Source: an uncultured Bartonella sp. (GTDB lineage Bacteria; Pseudomonadota; Alphaproteobacteria; Rhizobiales; Rhizobiaceae). Taken from it: a DNA stretch of 64,000 bases. The DNA is taken from assembly GCA_945285915.1 (NCBI GenBank), contig CALYQL010000006.1, forward strand, positions 56,778 through 120,777, in the 5' to 3' direction. Both the position numbers and the translations under genes were made by a program. The notes under the pieces are model-generated. The model was given only the letters and a program-made list of their open reading frames with translations, was not told the origin of the DNA and did not search any database. Below, piece by piece: positions 1 to 9,297 of this stretch. Position 1 is the first letter of the stretch. Each line of letters starts with the position of its first letter.

Positions 1-261
1 TATATCGTCTTTTTTAACTTGTGTTTTGAAGGGGTGATTTTCGTCAGTTTTCCAATCTGGTAATAAAGTATCAATGCCAATTGTATCAACAACTGCACCC
101 GATAAAATATGAGCGCCCACCTCTATGCCTTTTTCAAGAACAACGATGGATATATCAGGGTTAATCTGTTTTAACCGAATGGCAGCGGAAAGCCCAGAAG
201 GTCCCGCACCAACAATAACCACATCAAATTCCATACTTTCGCGGGCAGGCATTTCACTCAT
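1..261 (-). CDS. Electron transfer flavoprotein-ubiquinone oxidoreductase, N-terminal part (cut by window edge)
   Basis: Only the first 87 codons are present; the gene runs off the left edge. The translation opens with a short leader and then an FAD-binding Rossmann motif, VVIVGAGPSGLSAA, followed by an acidic-ended second strand and the HILSGAVVD stretch typical of ETF-QO (FixC-like) enzymes. ETF-QO is a membrane-associated FAD/4Fe-4S protein that passes electrons from reduced ETF to ubiquinone. Its start codon lies one base beyond the etfA stop codon, so the three genes form an operon etfB-etfA-ETF-QO. The 4Fe-4S cysteines lie outside the window. The family call rests on the N-terminal motif plus the neighbours. 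Confidence 0.82.
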   Translation of the reverse strand, partial: MSEMPARESMEFDVVIVGAGPSGLSAAIRLKQINPDISIVVLEKGIEVGAHILSGAVVDTIGIDTLLPDWKTDENHPFKTQVKKDDI

Positions 262-262
262 A

Positions 263-1192
263 TTATAGAGCCTTTTCCAGTTCAGGAATAACGTCAAAAA
301 GATCCGCTACAAGCGCATAATCTGCAATATGCATAATAGGCGCATCTTCGTCTTTATTAATGGCAACGATTATCTTGGAATCCTTCATTCCAGCCAAATG
401 CTGAATAGCACCGGAAATAGCCACTGCAATATAAAGCTCTGGTGCAACAACTTTGCCTGTCTGCCCAACCTGCCAATCATTGGGTGCATAGCCAGCTTCT
501 ACAGCGGCGCGACTTGCACCAATGGCAGCGCCAAGTTTATCCGCAAGGGGTAAAAGTAGGGCATTGAAGTTTTCTTCCGATCCAAGGCCGCGGCCACCAG
601 AAACAACTATTTTAGCCGCCGTTAAGTCTGGTCTTTCTGTTGTTTCCACCGTTTCATCAACATAGTGTGACAAATGAGGATCAGCGGCTGCATCTATTTG
701 TTCAATTTTTGCATTTCCATCGCTAGCCGCTGCTTTAAGCGACGCCGTACGCACGGTGATTACTTTTTTCGGATCAGCGGTTTGAACAGTTTCAATAGCG
801 TTTCCAGCATAGATAGGACGCTTGAATGTATTGTCAGAAACAATTTCTATAACGTCTGAAATCTGCATAACATCAAGAAGGGCTGCAACCCGTGGCATTA
901 TGTTTTTTCCATTTGCTGTTGCTGCTGCCATAATCACATCATATTCGGCACTGTATTGATGAAGTGTTGCGGCAACTGGTTCTGCCAATTGATGCTCAAG
1001 ATAATCCGCTTCAGCCAATAAGACTTTGCGCACATTATGCAATTTGGCGGCTTCTTCGGCAACTGCCATGGCATTTTTACCGCAAACAAGAATGTCTACA
1101 TCACCGCCAATTTGATGGGCAGCAGCAAGAGCTTTGGCGGTCTGGTCCGATAGGGCTTTGTTGTTATGTTCGGCCAATAAAAGAATGGTCAT
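263..1192 (-). CDS. etfA: Electron transfer flavoprotein subunit alpha
   Basis: 309 residues, normal for EtfA. The C-terminal FAD domain is clear: VSGGRGLGSEENF at about 197-209, GASRAA at about 225-230, QTGK at 244-247 and SGAIQH at 260-265, the usual contacts for FAD. The N-terminal domain (1-190) has the alpha/beta fold shared with EtfB. With EtfB it forms the soluble heterodimer that collects electrons from acyl-CoA and other dehydrogenases and hands them to ETF-QO, whose gene follows after 1 bp. The start at 1192 has a purine-rich ribosome binding site (AAGGGAAGGA). The gap to etfB is 21 bp, so co-translation is likely. Confidence 0.95.
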   Translation of the reverse strand: MTILLLAEHNNKALSDQTAKALAAAHQIGGDVDILVCGKNAMAVAEEAAKLHNVRKVLLAEADYLEHQLAEPVAATLHQYSAEYDVIMAAATANGKNIMPRVAALLDVMQISDVIEIVSDNTFKRPIYAGNAIETVQTADPKKVITVRTASLKAAASDGNAKIEQIDAAADPHLSHYVDETVETTERPDLTAAKIVVSGGRGLGSEENFNALLLPLADKLGAAIGASRAAVEAGYAPNDWQVGQTGKVVAPELYIAVAISGAIQHLAGMKDSKIIVAINKDEDAPIMHIADYALVADLFDVIPELEKAL

Positions 1193-1213
1193 CGAAAAAT
1201 CCTTCCCTTACGC

Positions 1214-1963
1214 TCAGAGTACACCGGCATCTTGTTTCAGTTTTGTGACAAGTTCGGTGACGCTGCCAACTTTTATACCAGCTTTACGCGCTGCTGGTTC
1301 TTCAACTTTGAGTACGGTCAAACGCGGCTTGTTTATAATGCCATAATCTTCCAAGGTTTTTTGTTCTATAGGCTTTTTACGCGCTTTCATAATATTAGCC
1401 AGTGATGCATAACGTGGCTCATTCAAACGCAGATCAACGGTCATAACAGCCGGCAATTTGACAGTAATGGTCTGTAACCCTTGGTCAACTTCACGTGTTA
1501 TGTGCGCTTCATTGTCCTTGATTTCGAGTTTAGAAGCAAAAGTTGCTTGCCCCCAGTTCAACAAGGCTGCCAGCATCTGACCAGTCTGGTTGCAATCATC
1601 ATCAATTGCCTGTTTGCCAAGAAAGACCATATCTGGTTTTTCGCTATCAACGACAGCTTTTAGAGCCTTTGCAACCGTTAGTGGTTCAACGGCATTATCT
1701 TCCTTGATTAAAATTGCACGATCAGCCCCCATTGCCAAAGCGGTGCGCAATGTGTCCTGCGCTGCTTGTGGGCCAACACTGACAGCAACAACCTCACTAA
1801 CCGTACCTTTTTCTTTTTCTCTGATAGCCTGTTCGAGCGCAATCTCATCAAATGGGTTCATTGACATTTTGACATTGGCAACTTCCACGCCTGTGCCATC
1901 ACTCTTGACGCGTGCCTTGATGTTGTAGTCAATCACACGTTTTACAGCTACCAATAATTTCAT
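1214..1963 (-). CDS. etfB: Electron transfer flavoprotein subunit beta
   Basis: 249 residues, normal length. It begins [14 protein letters not shown], the EtfB N-terminus, and contains [11 protein letters not shown] and the nucleotide-binding [14 protein letters not shown] segment near residue 125. The beta subunit binds AMP structurally and docks partner dehydrogenases; the alpha subunit carries FAD. It is the first gene of the minus-strand etfB-etfA-ETF-QO operon. The promoter must lie in the 760-bp gap on its 5' side, which it shares with the divergent siderophore ABC operon. No unusual residues were seen. Confidence 0.95.
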   Translation of the reverse strand: MKLLVAVKRVIDYNIKARVKSDGTGVEVANVKMSMNPFDEIALEQAIREKEKGTVSEVVAVSVGPQAAQDTLRTALAMGADRAILIKEDNAVEPLTVAKALKAVVDSEKPDMVFLGKQAIDDDCNQTGQMLAALLNWGQATFASKLEIKDNEAHITREVDQGLQTITVKLPAVMTVDLRLNEPRYASLANIMKARKKPIEQKTLEDYGIINKPRLTVLKVEEPAARKAGIKVGSVTELVTKLKQDAGVL

Positions 1964-2724
1964 CGGCTCTATCCTTTGCTTAAACCGCTGACTATTTGCT
2001 TAATCGTGACGGTTTTTATTCGCTTATATAAAGATTGTATAGAAGGTGAAACGTTTCAATCCAACCATTTTTCTGATTATTTTTGTTTTCACAAATAGGT
2101 GACAGCGTTGATTTGGCTAACTTATTGCCAAGGTTAACGTATCTGCAACATGAAAACCCGACAAATTCACCCTCAGAAACCAATAAGTTGAACGTTACGT
2201 CCCATTAAGTTCAACACCAAAAGCAATAACCATCACTTTTGGTGGGCAGTTAACATCACAATATTCTAATTGCCTTCTTTATATTAATTGTTTTCTTAAA
2301 AATAGCAGGGTTAGTCCGGTGCGACACGACCAATCTCGTAATAATCTAAATTGCGAGACCCCATATGGTTTTATCTGTCTTAGTATGCTTGATTAACATT
2401 TATAGCGCAAAAGCATAACTTTCCAACCTGTAAAGCCCTGTTAGAATACAAAACTGATATAGCATCATTGTTATCATTATTTTTTGATGCGGCTTACCCT
2501 AGCTTACTTGAGTTCACTCCAAATTATAGATGCGATAATAATAAGAAGAGTTCCATAGGATATTATTTATAATTAGAATAATTCTAATATTCGTAAAGAA
2601 ATCTATTATAGCGATGTTAATACTGTCGCGATAAAGTTTATGTATACTTGACGTTTTAGTTTATCAAATGTAATACCCAAAAGATAAAACTTGATAAATT
2701 TTATATAGTTTAAGGATTGCGTGG
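1964..2724. other. Intergenic region between divergent etfB and siderophore ABC operon
   Basis: No convincing gene. The stretch is AT-rich and must hold the promoters for etfB (leftward) and the ABC operon (rightward). The one clear site is the Irr-box-like palindrome at 2573-2587, listed separately. A loose direct repeat, AATAAGTTGAACG at about 2181 and ATTAAGTTCAACA at about 2205, was seen but has no known meaning. Confidence 0.6.
2573..2587. promoter_or_regulatory. Irr box / iron control element-like palindrome
   Basis: TTAGAATAATTCTAA is a perfect palindrome around a central A, and it extends one more base on each side. It matches the TTAGAA-N3-TTCTAA core described for the rhizobial iron regulator Irr (ICE motif). 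It lies about 140 bp upstream of the TTG start of the siderophore ABC ATPase gene. By inference it couples the operon to iron or haem status. Two weaker versions lie upstream of the receptor gene of the same locus. Confidence 0.6.
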
Positions 2725-3531
2725 TTGGCACTCTGTATACAGAATATTACTGCGAGCTATGGTAAAAAGAAGATTTTGCATGATCTTTCTGTAAACATTG
2801 CCGCTGGCCGGTTCACTGCGTTGGTTGGTCCCAACGGTTGTGGAAAGTCTACTATGTTGAAAACCGTTATGGGTTTTGTTCCTCATAGTGCTGGTAATAT
2901 TCTGCTGGAAGATCGCCCCATTGATGGATTTAGTCGAAAAGAACTGGCCAAAAAAATTGCCTATTTACCGCAGGAGTCACGCTGTCCAGATTATATGACT
3001 TTAGGCGAGCTTGTCGAATTGGCAGGCTATGCCCGCAACCCTTTGTTTGGTGGACCATCAGAACGTGATCGGGAGCTCTTTCGCAACGCGCTTGAAATTG
3101 TTGGGCTTTCCGATTTTGCCTCTGCACAGGTCAACTCGTTATCGGGTGGGCAGCGCCAGCGTGCTTGGGTTGCCATGGTGTTGGCTCAGGACACAGATAT
3201 TATTTTGCTAGATGAGCCGGTTAATCATCTGGATATAAAATACCAATACACGGTTTTGGAACTGGTGCGTAATTTGTCGTTACAACACGGAAAAACAATT
3301 GTAACCGTGCTGCACGACATTAACCTCACCACGATCTTTGCTGATGACGTTGTGATGATGAAAGAGGGACGAGTCATTACAGCAGGTTCGGTGGAAGAAA
3401 CAATGACACCCGAACATATCAAGCAGGTATTCGATATTCCAACCGATATATTCGATCATAATGGCCGTAAGGTCTGTTTGCCATTTCCAACCATGCTTCC
3501 AAACAAAAATGACATGGGAGCCGAGTGTTGA
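2725..3531 (+). CDS. Iron-siderophore ABC transporter ATP-binding protein (FecE/FhuC type)
   Basis: 268 residues. It has all ABC ATPase motifs: Walker A GPNGCGKST at 35-43, signature LSGGQ at 139-143, Walker B IILLDEP ending near 165, and a switch histidine in VLHDINL. It energises uptake of a ferric-siderophore across the inner membrane with the two permeases that follow. The chosen start is TTG at 2725, because AAGGA lies 8 bp upstream and the next residues (ALCIQNITASYG) fit the family N-terminus; no ATG fits. Its 3' end overlaps the first permease by 7 bp. It is the first gene of a four-gene plus-strand operon behind an Irr-box-like site. The exact siderophore cannot be told from sequence. 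Confidence 0.92.
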   Translation: MALCIQNITASYGKKKILHDLSVNIAAGRFTALVGPNGCGKSTMLKTVMGFVPHSAGNILLEDRPIDGFSRKELAKKIAYLPQESRCPDYMTLGELVELAGYARNPLFGGPSERDRELFRNALEIVGLSDFASAQVNSLSGGQRQRAWVAMVLAQDTDIILLDEPVNHLDIKYQYTVLELVRNLSLQHGKTIVTVLHDINLTTIFADDVVMMKEGRVITAGSVEETMTPEHIKQVFDIPTDIFDHNGRKVCLPFPTMLPNKNDMGAEC

Positions 3532-4535
3532 AAAAGCTCTTTTTTGTATTGGCAACCTTATCCGTTATTATTATTTTTGCTTTAAGTGTTATGCTTGGTA
3601 ACGGGATTTCTTCGCCGGCAAAAGTTTACGCGACATTTGCTGGCATGACAGCCCACGATTTCGAGCAGGCAACAATTTTATATCAACGTTTTCCGCGCGT
3701 TCTTATTGCCCTTTATGTTGGTGCTGTCATGGCGTATTCGGGTCTTGTTTTTCAAGGTCTGATACAAAATCCTCTATCATCTTCTTCAACATTAGGAGTA
3801 AATGCAGGGGCAACATTATTTGTGGTTGGCGGTGCCATTCTGTTCAATTTTTCTCTTGCAGCACAAGGAATATTGGCACTTTTAGGCGGTATATTTGGCT
3901 TTCTATCTTGCCTTTTTGTTGCACGGCTTGCCGGCCTCAACGGTGCTCCGCGCGGTTTGTTGCTAATCTTAGCGGGAACCTTGATTACAATGCTTTATCT
4001 CGGTGGAGCTAACGCAATTCTTTTGGCCAATCCGTCGCAGCGTACAGATTTTCTGGCTTGGATAGCTGGTAATATCAATCACGTCTATATTGACCGTTTC
4101 TACAAGTTTTGTTGGTTGGGTGGTGTGGCATTTGTTATTCTTCTCAGCTTGTCCAAACCATTGACATTAGGTCTTTTGGGCAAGGAAAAAGCCACTTCTA
4201 TGGGTGTTAATGCAATATGGGTTTCACGCATTGCCATGGCAACAGCAATTGTTGCGTCGAGTTCTGCTGTAGCAATTTGTGGTCCTATTAGTTTTGTCGG
4301 TTTGGTTGTGCCGCATATGGTAAGACCATTGGTCGGGCAGAATTTTGCAGTTGGCTTGACGGCAAGCGCTTTGGTTGGCGCTTCGGTTTGCGCGCTTGCA
4401 GACCTTTGCGCGCGTGTCGCTTTCCAACCTTATGTCATCAATACTGGCGTATTACTGGATCTTATGGGGGGACTTGTGTTTATTTTTATGATTAGAAAAT
4501 TCTATATTTCTTCATCTGTTACGCGGTTATCATGA
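3525..4535 (+). CDS. FecCD-family iron-siderophore permease, first subunit
   Basis: 336 residues with about nine to ten hydrophobic segments, as expected for the FecCD/BtuC family. Family landmarks are the FPRVLIALYVGAVMAYSGLVFQ stretch near the N-terminus (read as two adjacent short motifs), QNPLSSSSTLGVNAGA, and near the end GPISFVGLVVPHMVR, the loop that contacts the ATPase. It starts at GTG 3525 (or TTG 3528) inside the ATPase gene's stop region, and its TGA overlaps the next ATG, so all subunits are translationally coupled. It forms the transmembrane channel with the following gene product. Confidence 0.9.
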   Translation: MLKKLFFVLATLSVIIIFALSVMLGNGISSPAKVYATFAGMTAHDFEQATILYQRFPRVLIALYVGAVMAYSGLVFQGLIQNPLSSSSTLGVNAGATLFVVGGAILFNFSLAAQGILALLGGIFGFLSCLFVARLAGLNGAPRGLLLILAGTLITMLYLGGANAILLANPSQRTDFLAWIAGNINHVYIDRFYKFCWLGGVAFVILLSLSKPLTLGLLGKEKATSMGVNAIWVSRIAMATAIVASSSAVAICGPISFVGLVVPHMVRPLVGQNFAVGLTASALVGASVCALADLCARVAFQPYVINTGVLLDLMGGLVFIFMIRKFYISSSVTRLS

Positions 4536-5596
4536 AGAGAGATAAAGCAACAGATGGAAAAGCGATTATCTGTTTTTCCAATGGTTTCAGTATGCGCGTG
4601 GTGGATATCTATATTGGTATCTGCCTCATTCTTATAGCTTTTTTGTTAGCATTCATTTCTTTGAATGTCGGTGTTGCCAACGCTAGTTTTGTCGATTTTT
4701 GGCATATTATCTGTGGTCTGCAATTAAGTGATGAAAAAACATATGCGATTGTTATGGTGCGGTTGCCCCACATTATATTAGGCTTTTTGGTTGGTTGGTG
4801 TTTGGCATTGGCGGGGGCTATATTGCAACCAATTGCACGTAATCCATTGGCTGACCCGGGATTATTTGGAATAAATCACGGGGCAATGACGAGCATTATT
4901 TTATTGCTCGCTTTTGTTCCGGCAGCGCCAAAGGTCTTAATTGTTATATGCGCTATTGCTGGTGGGCTTGTGGTTGCATTCTTGCTCATTTGGCTGGTTG
5001 GCAACGAAAAATCGAGTGGTCTCGCTATTTTATTGATGGGGGTTGCTTTGGCAACTGTGCTCGCATCGATCAATTCCTTTCTTATTTTATATTTACCACC
5101 CGATCTTTCTTATAATCTTTCGACATGGCTTGCCGGCACGCTATTTAATGCCAATTGGGACGCAATAGCAGCTTTTGCGCCATTGTTTCTCATCAGTGTC
5201 ATTGGAATATTCATGTCTGGGCGCTCTTTGCAGCGATATGAATTGGGCAATGAAATTGCAATGGCATTGGGAGAGTCTGTAAAATATTCGCGGCCTGCTT
5301 TGATGTTCTTTTCGGTGTTCTTAAGTGCATCATCAGTCACAGCAGTAGGGCCAATTATGTTTTTAAGTATCTTGGCACCACAGCTCGCGTCATTCTTGTC
5401 ATCAGCTACTGGCTGTGCTCGCCTTTTCCTTTCTGCCCTGATTGGCGGTAATGTTGTTATCCTTGCTGATATTGTCACCAAAGTTGGATTTGGTTCACAA
5501 GGTTTGCCGCTGGGCTTAAGTTTTACCCTTTTGGGGGTACCGTTATTTATTTTTGCTCTAAGACTTAGAACATTACGTTATCGCGCTTCTGATTGA
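4532..5596 (+). CDS. FecCD-family iron-siderophore permease, second subunit
   Basis: 354 residues and strongly hydrophobic. The motifs LPHIILGFLVGWCLALAGA, NPLADPGLFGINHGA and, near the C-terminus, GPIMFLSILAPQLA are the FecCD signatures. It begins at an ATGA overlap with the first permease. An N-terminal extension of about 20 polar residues precedes the first membrane segment. In this position it is the second half of a heterodimeric importer. The operon continues after about 75 bp with the binding protein. Confidence 0.9.
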   Translation: MKRDKATDGKAIICFSNGFSMRVVDIYIGICLILIAFLLAFISLNVGVANASFVDFWHIICGLQLSDEKTYAIVMVRLPHIILGFLVGWCLALAGAILQPIARNPLADPGLFGINHGAMTSIILLLAFVPAAPKVLIVICAIAGGLVVAFLLIWLVGNEKSSGLAILLMGVALATVLASINSFLILYLPPDLSYNLSTWLAGTLFNANWDAIAAFAPLFLISVIGIFMSGRSLQRYELGNEIAMALGESVKYSRPALMFFSVFLSASSVTAVGPIMFLSILAPQLASFLSSATGCARLFLSALIGGNVVILADIVTKVGFGSQGLPLGLSFTLLGVPLFIFALRLRTLRYRASD

Positions 5597-5669
5597 ATTC
5601 AGCGTTAAACGCGTCGATCATTATCGCTTATACGTAATGATGAGAGCCTTAAGGGTAGGGGAATACATC

Positions 5670-6650
5670 ATGAAAATAGAAAGGGATCTCATGCGTTTTA
5701 TATTTGTACTCATGACATTTATCCTATCTGTATCGATATCAACCGCCGAAAGTCGGGAAGTCGTCGATTCAATGGGGCGTCACATAACTATTCCAGATGA
5801 ACTGAAGCGTATTGTTGTAATGAGTGAGCCGGCTGTAGGCATTCCATTAATGGAACTTGGCGTACAGCCTGTCGGTAGTTATGGCAGAGCAGATGATGGC
5901 ACTTATCAACTGGGTGCGGATTTTGTTGATACTGTTTTAGGACCAGGACACCAGAAACCTAAAGGAATAGGGCTCGGTGCTCAAACGGATCTCGAAAAAC
6001 TCCACGCTTTAAAGCCTGATATTATCATCGGTATTGAATTTGACATTGATAAAGCCGACCAACTTTCGACAGTTGCACCTGTCTATTTGATGAAGTTTCT
6101 CGATACATCAAATCATGATTTCAGCATAGAGCAGGATCTTGCGAAGCTGACTGGCCGTGAAACGGCTTTTCAACAGTTGAAAGATACTTATAACAAGCGT
6201 GTTGAGGAAACAAAGACACTGATAAAAGACGATACGTCTAAAAAAACATATCTTGCTGTTATGGTTTCAGATAAACTCAATGTCATTGGCGCGAGTACCG
6301 GTGTAACACAGGCGCTAGAAGATGTCGGTTACAAGAGATATCAATTTGGTGCCGATAACGCGAAAGATAATGATGCTCAAAAACTTTTGTTGCAATTCAA
6401 TGCAGAAAGTTTTGGTACCGTTAATCCAGATGTTTTAGTCGTAGTAAATGGCTGGGGCAATAAAGACCGCGGCGCAGATGCTGCACGTGCTGCTTTGGAT
6501 AAGGTTGTTCCTGGTTGGCAACAATATATGCTACCGGCAAAAGAAAAGCGTATCGTTTTTGTTGATGCCGCTCAAGTGTTAACACCTTCATTTGCCAGCG
6601 CCGAATATATGTTGGATGCCTTGAATGATTGGTCAAAGCAGGCAAAATAA
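5670..6650 (+). CDS. Periplasmic iron-siderophore-binding protein
   Basis: About 326 residues from this start. It has a hydrophobic signal peptide ending near ISTAES, then REVVDSMGRHITIPDELKR, the usual opening of class III (FhuD/FepB/FecB-like) solute-binding proteins, and the conserved LHALKPDIIIG strand. It captures the ferric-siderophore released by the outer-membrane receptor and delivers it to the permeases. An upstream in-frame ATG (5637) lacks a good ribosome site. ATG 5670 follows GGGTAGGGG, and ATG 5691 follows AAAGGGA, so either of those two may be the true start. A strong terminator closes the operon about 110 bp downstream. Confidence 0.88.
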   Translation: MKIERDLMRFIFVLMTFILSVSISTAESREVVDSMGRHITIPDELKRIVVMSEPAVGIPLMELGVQPVGSYGRADDGTYQLGADFVDTVLGPGHQKPKGIGLGAQTDLEKLHALKPDIIIGIEFDIDKADQLSTVAPVYLMKFLDTSNHDFSIEQDLAKLTGRETAFQQLKDTYNKRVEETKTLIKDDTSKKTYLAVMVSDKLNVIGASTGVTQALEDVGYKRYQFGADNAKDNDAQKLLLQFNAESFGTVNPDVLVVVNGWGNKDRGADAARAALDKVVPGWQQYMLPAKEKRIVFVDAAQVLTPSFASAEYMLDALNDWSKQAK

Positions 6651-6760
6651 TTTCTATTGGAAAATATATCCTCTGATGATTAATCGGCCGAATTGGCGGT
6701 GAATTGTCAGAGGTGAAATAACAATAGAAAGATTGGCCTGATATTTTATCTCGACCTTTT

Positions 6761-6796
6761 AAGCGGTGAACATAGTTTCACCGCTTTTATTTTTTC
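6761..6796 (+). terminator. Rho-independent terminator of the siderophore ABC operon
   Basis: A 10-bp perfect stem, AAGCGGTGAA pairing with TTCACCGCTT, encloses a 6-nt loop. It is followed by a T-rich run (TTTTATTTTTT). It stands about 110 bp after the binding-protein stop codon on the same strand. Confidence 0.85.
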
Positions 6797-6810
6797 GCTT
6801 GAGAAAATGA

Positions 6811-6970
6811 AAGCCTATGGTTGCCGTTAAAGCCAATGATCGCACAAGATCGCTCATGATCGCTCATGATGGCCAATAATCGCCAGTGAAAGCCGATGAA
6901 CGCCCTTGACTGGCAATGAAAGTTGACGAAAGTTGGGTTAAAGTCGATGAACGCGAATGATTGCCCAATG
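6811..6970. repeat. Degenerate 10-bp tandem repeat array
   Basis: About 15 units of 10 bp run in register, with a loose consensus GCCAATGATC. Examples are GCTCATGATC twice in a row, then GCCAATAATC, GCCAGTGAAA, GCCGATGAAC and later GCGAATGATT. One 1-bp slip occurs near 6940. The period is close to one helical turn. The array is noncoding and sits just after the terminator of the upstream operon. Confidence 0.75.
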
Positions 6971-7113
6971 CATGCCTGTGTATTTGTTTTTGTAATCCTT
7001 AAAACAACACAGTGCTTAAGATTATAGCCGAGACTTATAGGCAGTATAATTCAATCGGCTATAGAGTCAGACTGACAGTCAGTCATCAGCGAAAACTTCA
7101 AGAACATTCGCTT

Positions 7114-7147
7114 AAAAAAAGCGACCACATTTAAATAATGTGATCGC
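7114..7147 (-). terminator. Rho-independent terminator of the TonB receptor gene
   Basis: On the minus strand an 11-bp stem (GCGATCACATT against AATGTGGTCGC, one mismatch) with a 5-nt loop is followed by seven T residues. It lies about 35 bp beyond the receptor stop codon. Confidence 0.8.
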
Positions 7148-7179
7148 CTCAGAGAATGAACTCTTTATATATTTGCTAA

Positions 7180-9297
7180 TTAGAACTTGGCTTTCATACC
7201 AACACCAAATTCACGTGGTTGTAGCATATAGGCCTGTATACCACCTGTTGCACGGTCACTATATTTTTCAACAGGAACGCGTTCATCAAAGATGTTATTG
7301 GCATATGCGAATATTTCAAAGTTTTCTGTCGGATTATACGACAGATGCATATTGGCAACCGTGAAAGCACCAACACGCAATGCAGGATCATTATCATCAG
7401 TCGAGAAGTAATCGTCTGTATGACGGACATCACCGGATAATTTGAATTGTGATGTTATGTTCCAGTCTGCACCAACATTAAACATATAACCTGGTGCCTT
7501 AGCAAATTTCTTGCCATTAAACACTTCACCGCGATAATCGCCAAAGCTACTTGTTTCAGTATGCAATAATCCCAAACCGCCACGCAGACCTACATTATCA
7601 AGAACCTGATATTCTAGTCCTAGCTCTGCACCGTAGCTTTCAGCTTCGTCACTGTTGACAATGATAGAACCAAAAGGACGTCCATTGAGGTAATCGGTAA
7701 CTGATCTTTGTGCATCGCTATATTTGGTATAGAAAATGTTCGTGGTAATAGACATACGTGTATCAAGCACGTTCGCACGTGAGAACAACTCATAATTCCA
7801 CGCTGTTTCTTTATCAAATGTGTAGTAGCGTTTTCCTGAGAAGTTTAGGCCCGTACCGCCCGGCAAATAACCTTTGCTTGCCAATACACCAACGGTCACG
7901 TCATCTGTCAAATCATATGATAATGAAATTTTTGGAAGAACGTCATCAAAGCTCTCATCATAGGTGTAATGAACACCTGGTACATAGCTTGCGTCACCAT
8001 CATGACCCATTTTATCATATTGATAACGTAGCCCACCGGTCAATGCCCATCTTTCAGCAAAGCGATAGGTGACTTCGGAAAATACTCCCACACTTCTTTG
8101 ATTTACAAGAAAGTCTGTTGATGCAAAGTCGTGGTGCAAGTCATTATTCGATTTATTGTAGGAATAGTATAGTCCAGCAACACCACTCCAGGTTGATTCC
8201 TCATCACCAAAGTTTACACGGGATTCGTTAGAAATGTTGCTGTAATTTTTTGAAGCGGTACCGTTAAATGACTTACCAAAGTTATAATCATATTTTCCTT
8301 CGGAATATTGAAATTGGTTGGTAAGCTTTATGTTGTTTCCCAAATCATAGCTTAAATCGAAAATACCAGAATCTGTTTTCGTTTCACTATTGTCTGTGCT
8401 TGGGCTTCTGTCTTTAAAATCATCATATGGCTTTGAAGCAGCTTCAAACGCTGGTCTTTTTACATCAAGATGCGAAAGTGTAAGTTTTGCTTCCAAGCCG
8501 GGAATAGCGTCTGGTTGTAGTAAAAACTTGACCCGACCTGTCAAATTGTCAGGATCATGGTTCATACCATAATCCATGAAATTAGGATTGTCATATTTTA
8601 TGAATGTGTCCCGACCGCTATAATCAATAGCAACACGCGCTGCCAATTGATCCGAAAGAGGGCCGTTGGCAACAAATGACGTGCGCTTTGCATTGCGGCT
8701 ACCATACATAACCTGACCGATAACCTCAGGCGTAAATGTCGGGTCATTGGTATTGATAACCACAGCGCCAGCAATAGCATTTGCGCCCTGTGTAGTTGTT
8801 TGTGGGCCACGGAATACTTCGATGGATTTCACATCCCATACCGTTGCAGATCCCAATCCCAATTCACTTGCTGTGAGATAGCGTCCATCCATACTCATGG
8901 TTGCGCGCGGTACTGGATTTGCAACAAATGCATTACCTTTAACAAGAGGCCCCTTGGTATCAACACCACGTATAATTGGCGCATCTGTTGTACTGGTGTA
9001 TAAAACGTTTGGTGTGCCTTGTAATGCGTCAACAATCGTTGATGCTGTTGGCTTATTTGCCAAATCTTCAGCACTAATAACGGACACAGATCCTGCAGTT
9101 CTTTGCAAAGAACGACTGATTTTTTCACCGCTAACGATAACCGGTTTCAACACCGTGTTCGTATCACTTTTATTTTCTTCTTCAGCAAAAGATTGCCCCG
9201 CTGAAAGGGCTGTCAAAGAAATACTAACAACTCCAGTCAATAACGCTTTTTTGTATGACTGAAGAAAAGCCGATGTGTGGTTTAATCTTCGCGGCAT
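7180..9297 (-). CDS. TonB-dependent ferric-siderophore receptor
   Basis: About 705 residues from this start. A signal peptide ends at SFAEEE. A TonB-box-like TVLKPVIVSGEK follows, then a plug domain (about 55-170) with SVISAEDLA, PIIRGVDTKG, SIEVFRGPQTTTQGANAIAGAVVINT, and a 22-strand-type barrel ending in GVGMKAKF with a terminal phenylalanine. It is the outer-membrane gate for the siderophore whose ABC importer is encoded convergently. The ATG at 9312 contains the ribosome site of the second ATG: GAGGGGAT stands 7 bp before ATG 9297, so 9297 is the better start. Irr-box-like motifs lie 130-205 bp upstream. Confidence 0.93.
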   Translation of the reverse strand: MPRRLNHTSAFLQSYKKALLTGVVSISLTALSAGQSFAEEENKSDTNTVLKPVIVSGEKISRSLQRTAGSVSVISAEDLANKPTASTIVDALQGTPNVLYTSTTDAPIIRGVDTKGPLVKGNAFVANPVPRATMSMDGRYLTASELGLGSATVWDVKSIEVFRGPQTTTQGANAIAGAVVINTNDPTFTPEVIGQVMYGSRNAKRTSFVANGPLSDQLAARVAIDYSGRDTFIKYDNPNFMDYGMNHDPDNLTGRVKFLLQPDAIPGLEAKLTLSHLDVKRPAFEAASKPYDDFKDRSPSTDNSETKTDSGIFDLSYDLGNNIKLTNQFQYSEGKYDYNFGKSFNGTASKNYSNISNESRVNFGDEESTWSGVAGLYYSYNKSNNDLHHDFASTDFLVNQRSVGVFSEVTYRFAERWALTGGLRYQYDKMGHDGDASYVPGVHYTYDESFDDVLPKISLSYDLTDDVTVGVLASKGYLPGGTGLNFSGKRYYTFDKETAWNYELFSRANVLDTRMSITTNIFYTKYSDAQRSVTDYLNGRPFGSIIVNSDEAESYGAELGLEYQVLDNVGLRGGLGLLHTETSSFGDYRGEVFNGKKFAKAPGYMFNVGADWNITSQFKLSGDVRHTDDYFSTDDNDPALRVGAFTVANMHLSYNPTENFEIFAYANNIFDERVPVEKYSDRATGGIQAYMLQPREFGVGMKAKF

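Larger units (their letters stand above)
6651..7179. other. Convergent intergenic region with terminators and a 10-bp repeat array
   Basis: No gene. It lies between the ends of the binding-protein operon (plus) and the receptor gene (minus). It holds a plus-strand terminator at 6761-6796, a degenerate 10-bp tandem array at about 6811-6970, a 15-bp perfect palindrome at 7070-7084 (GACTGAC-A-GTCAGTC) and the receptor gene's terminator at 7114-7147. Confidence 0.7.
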
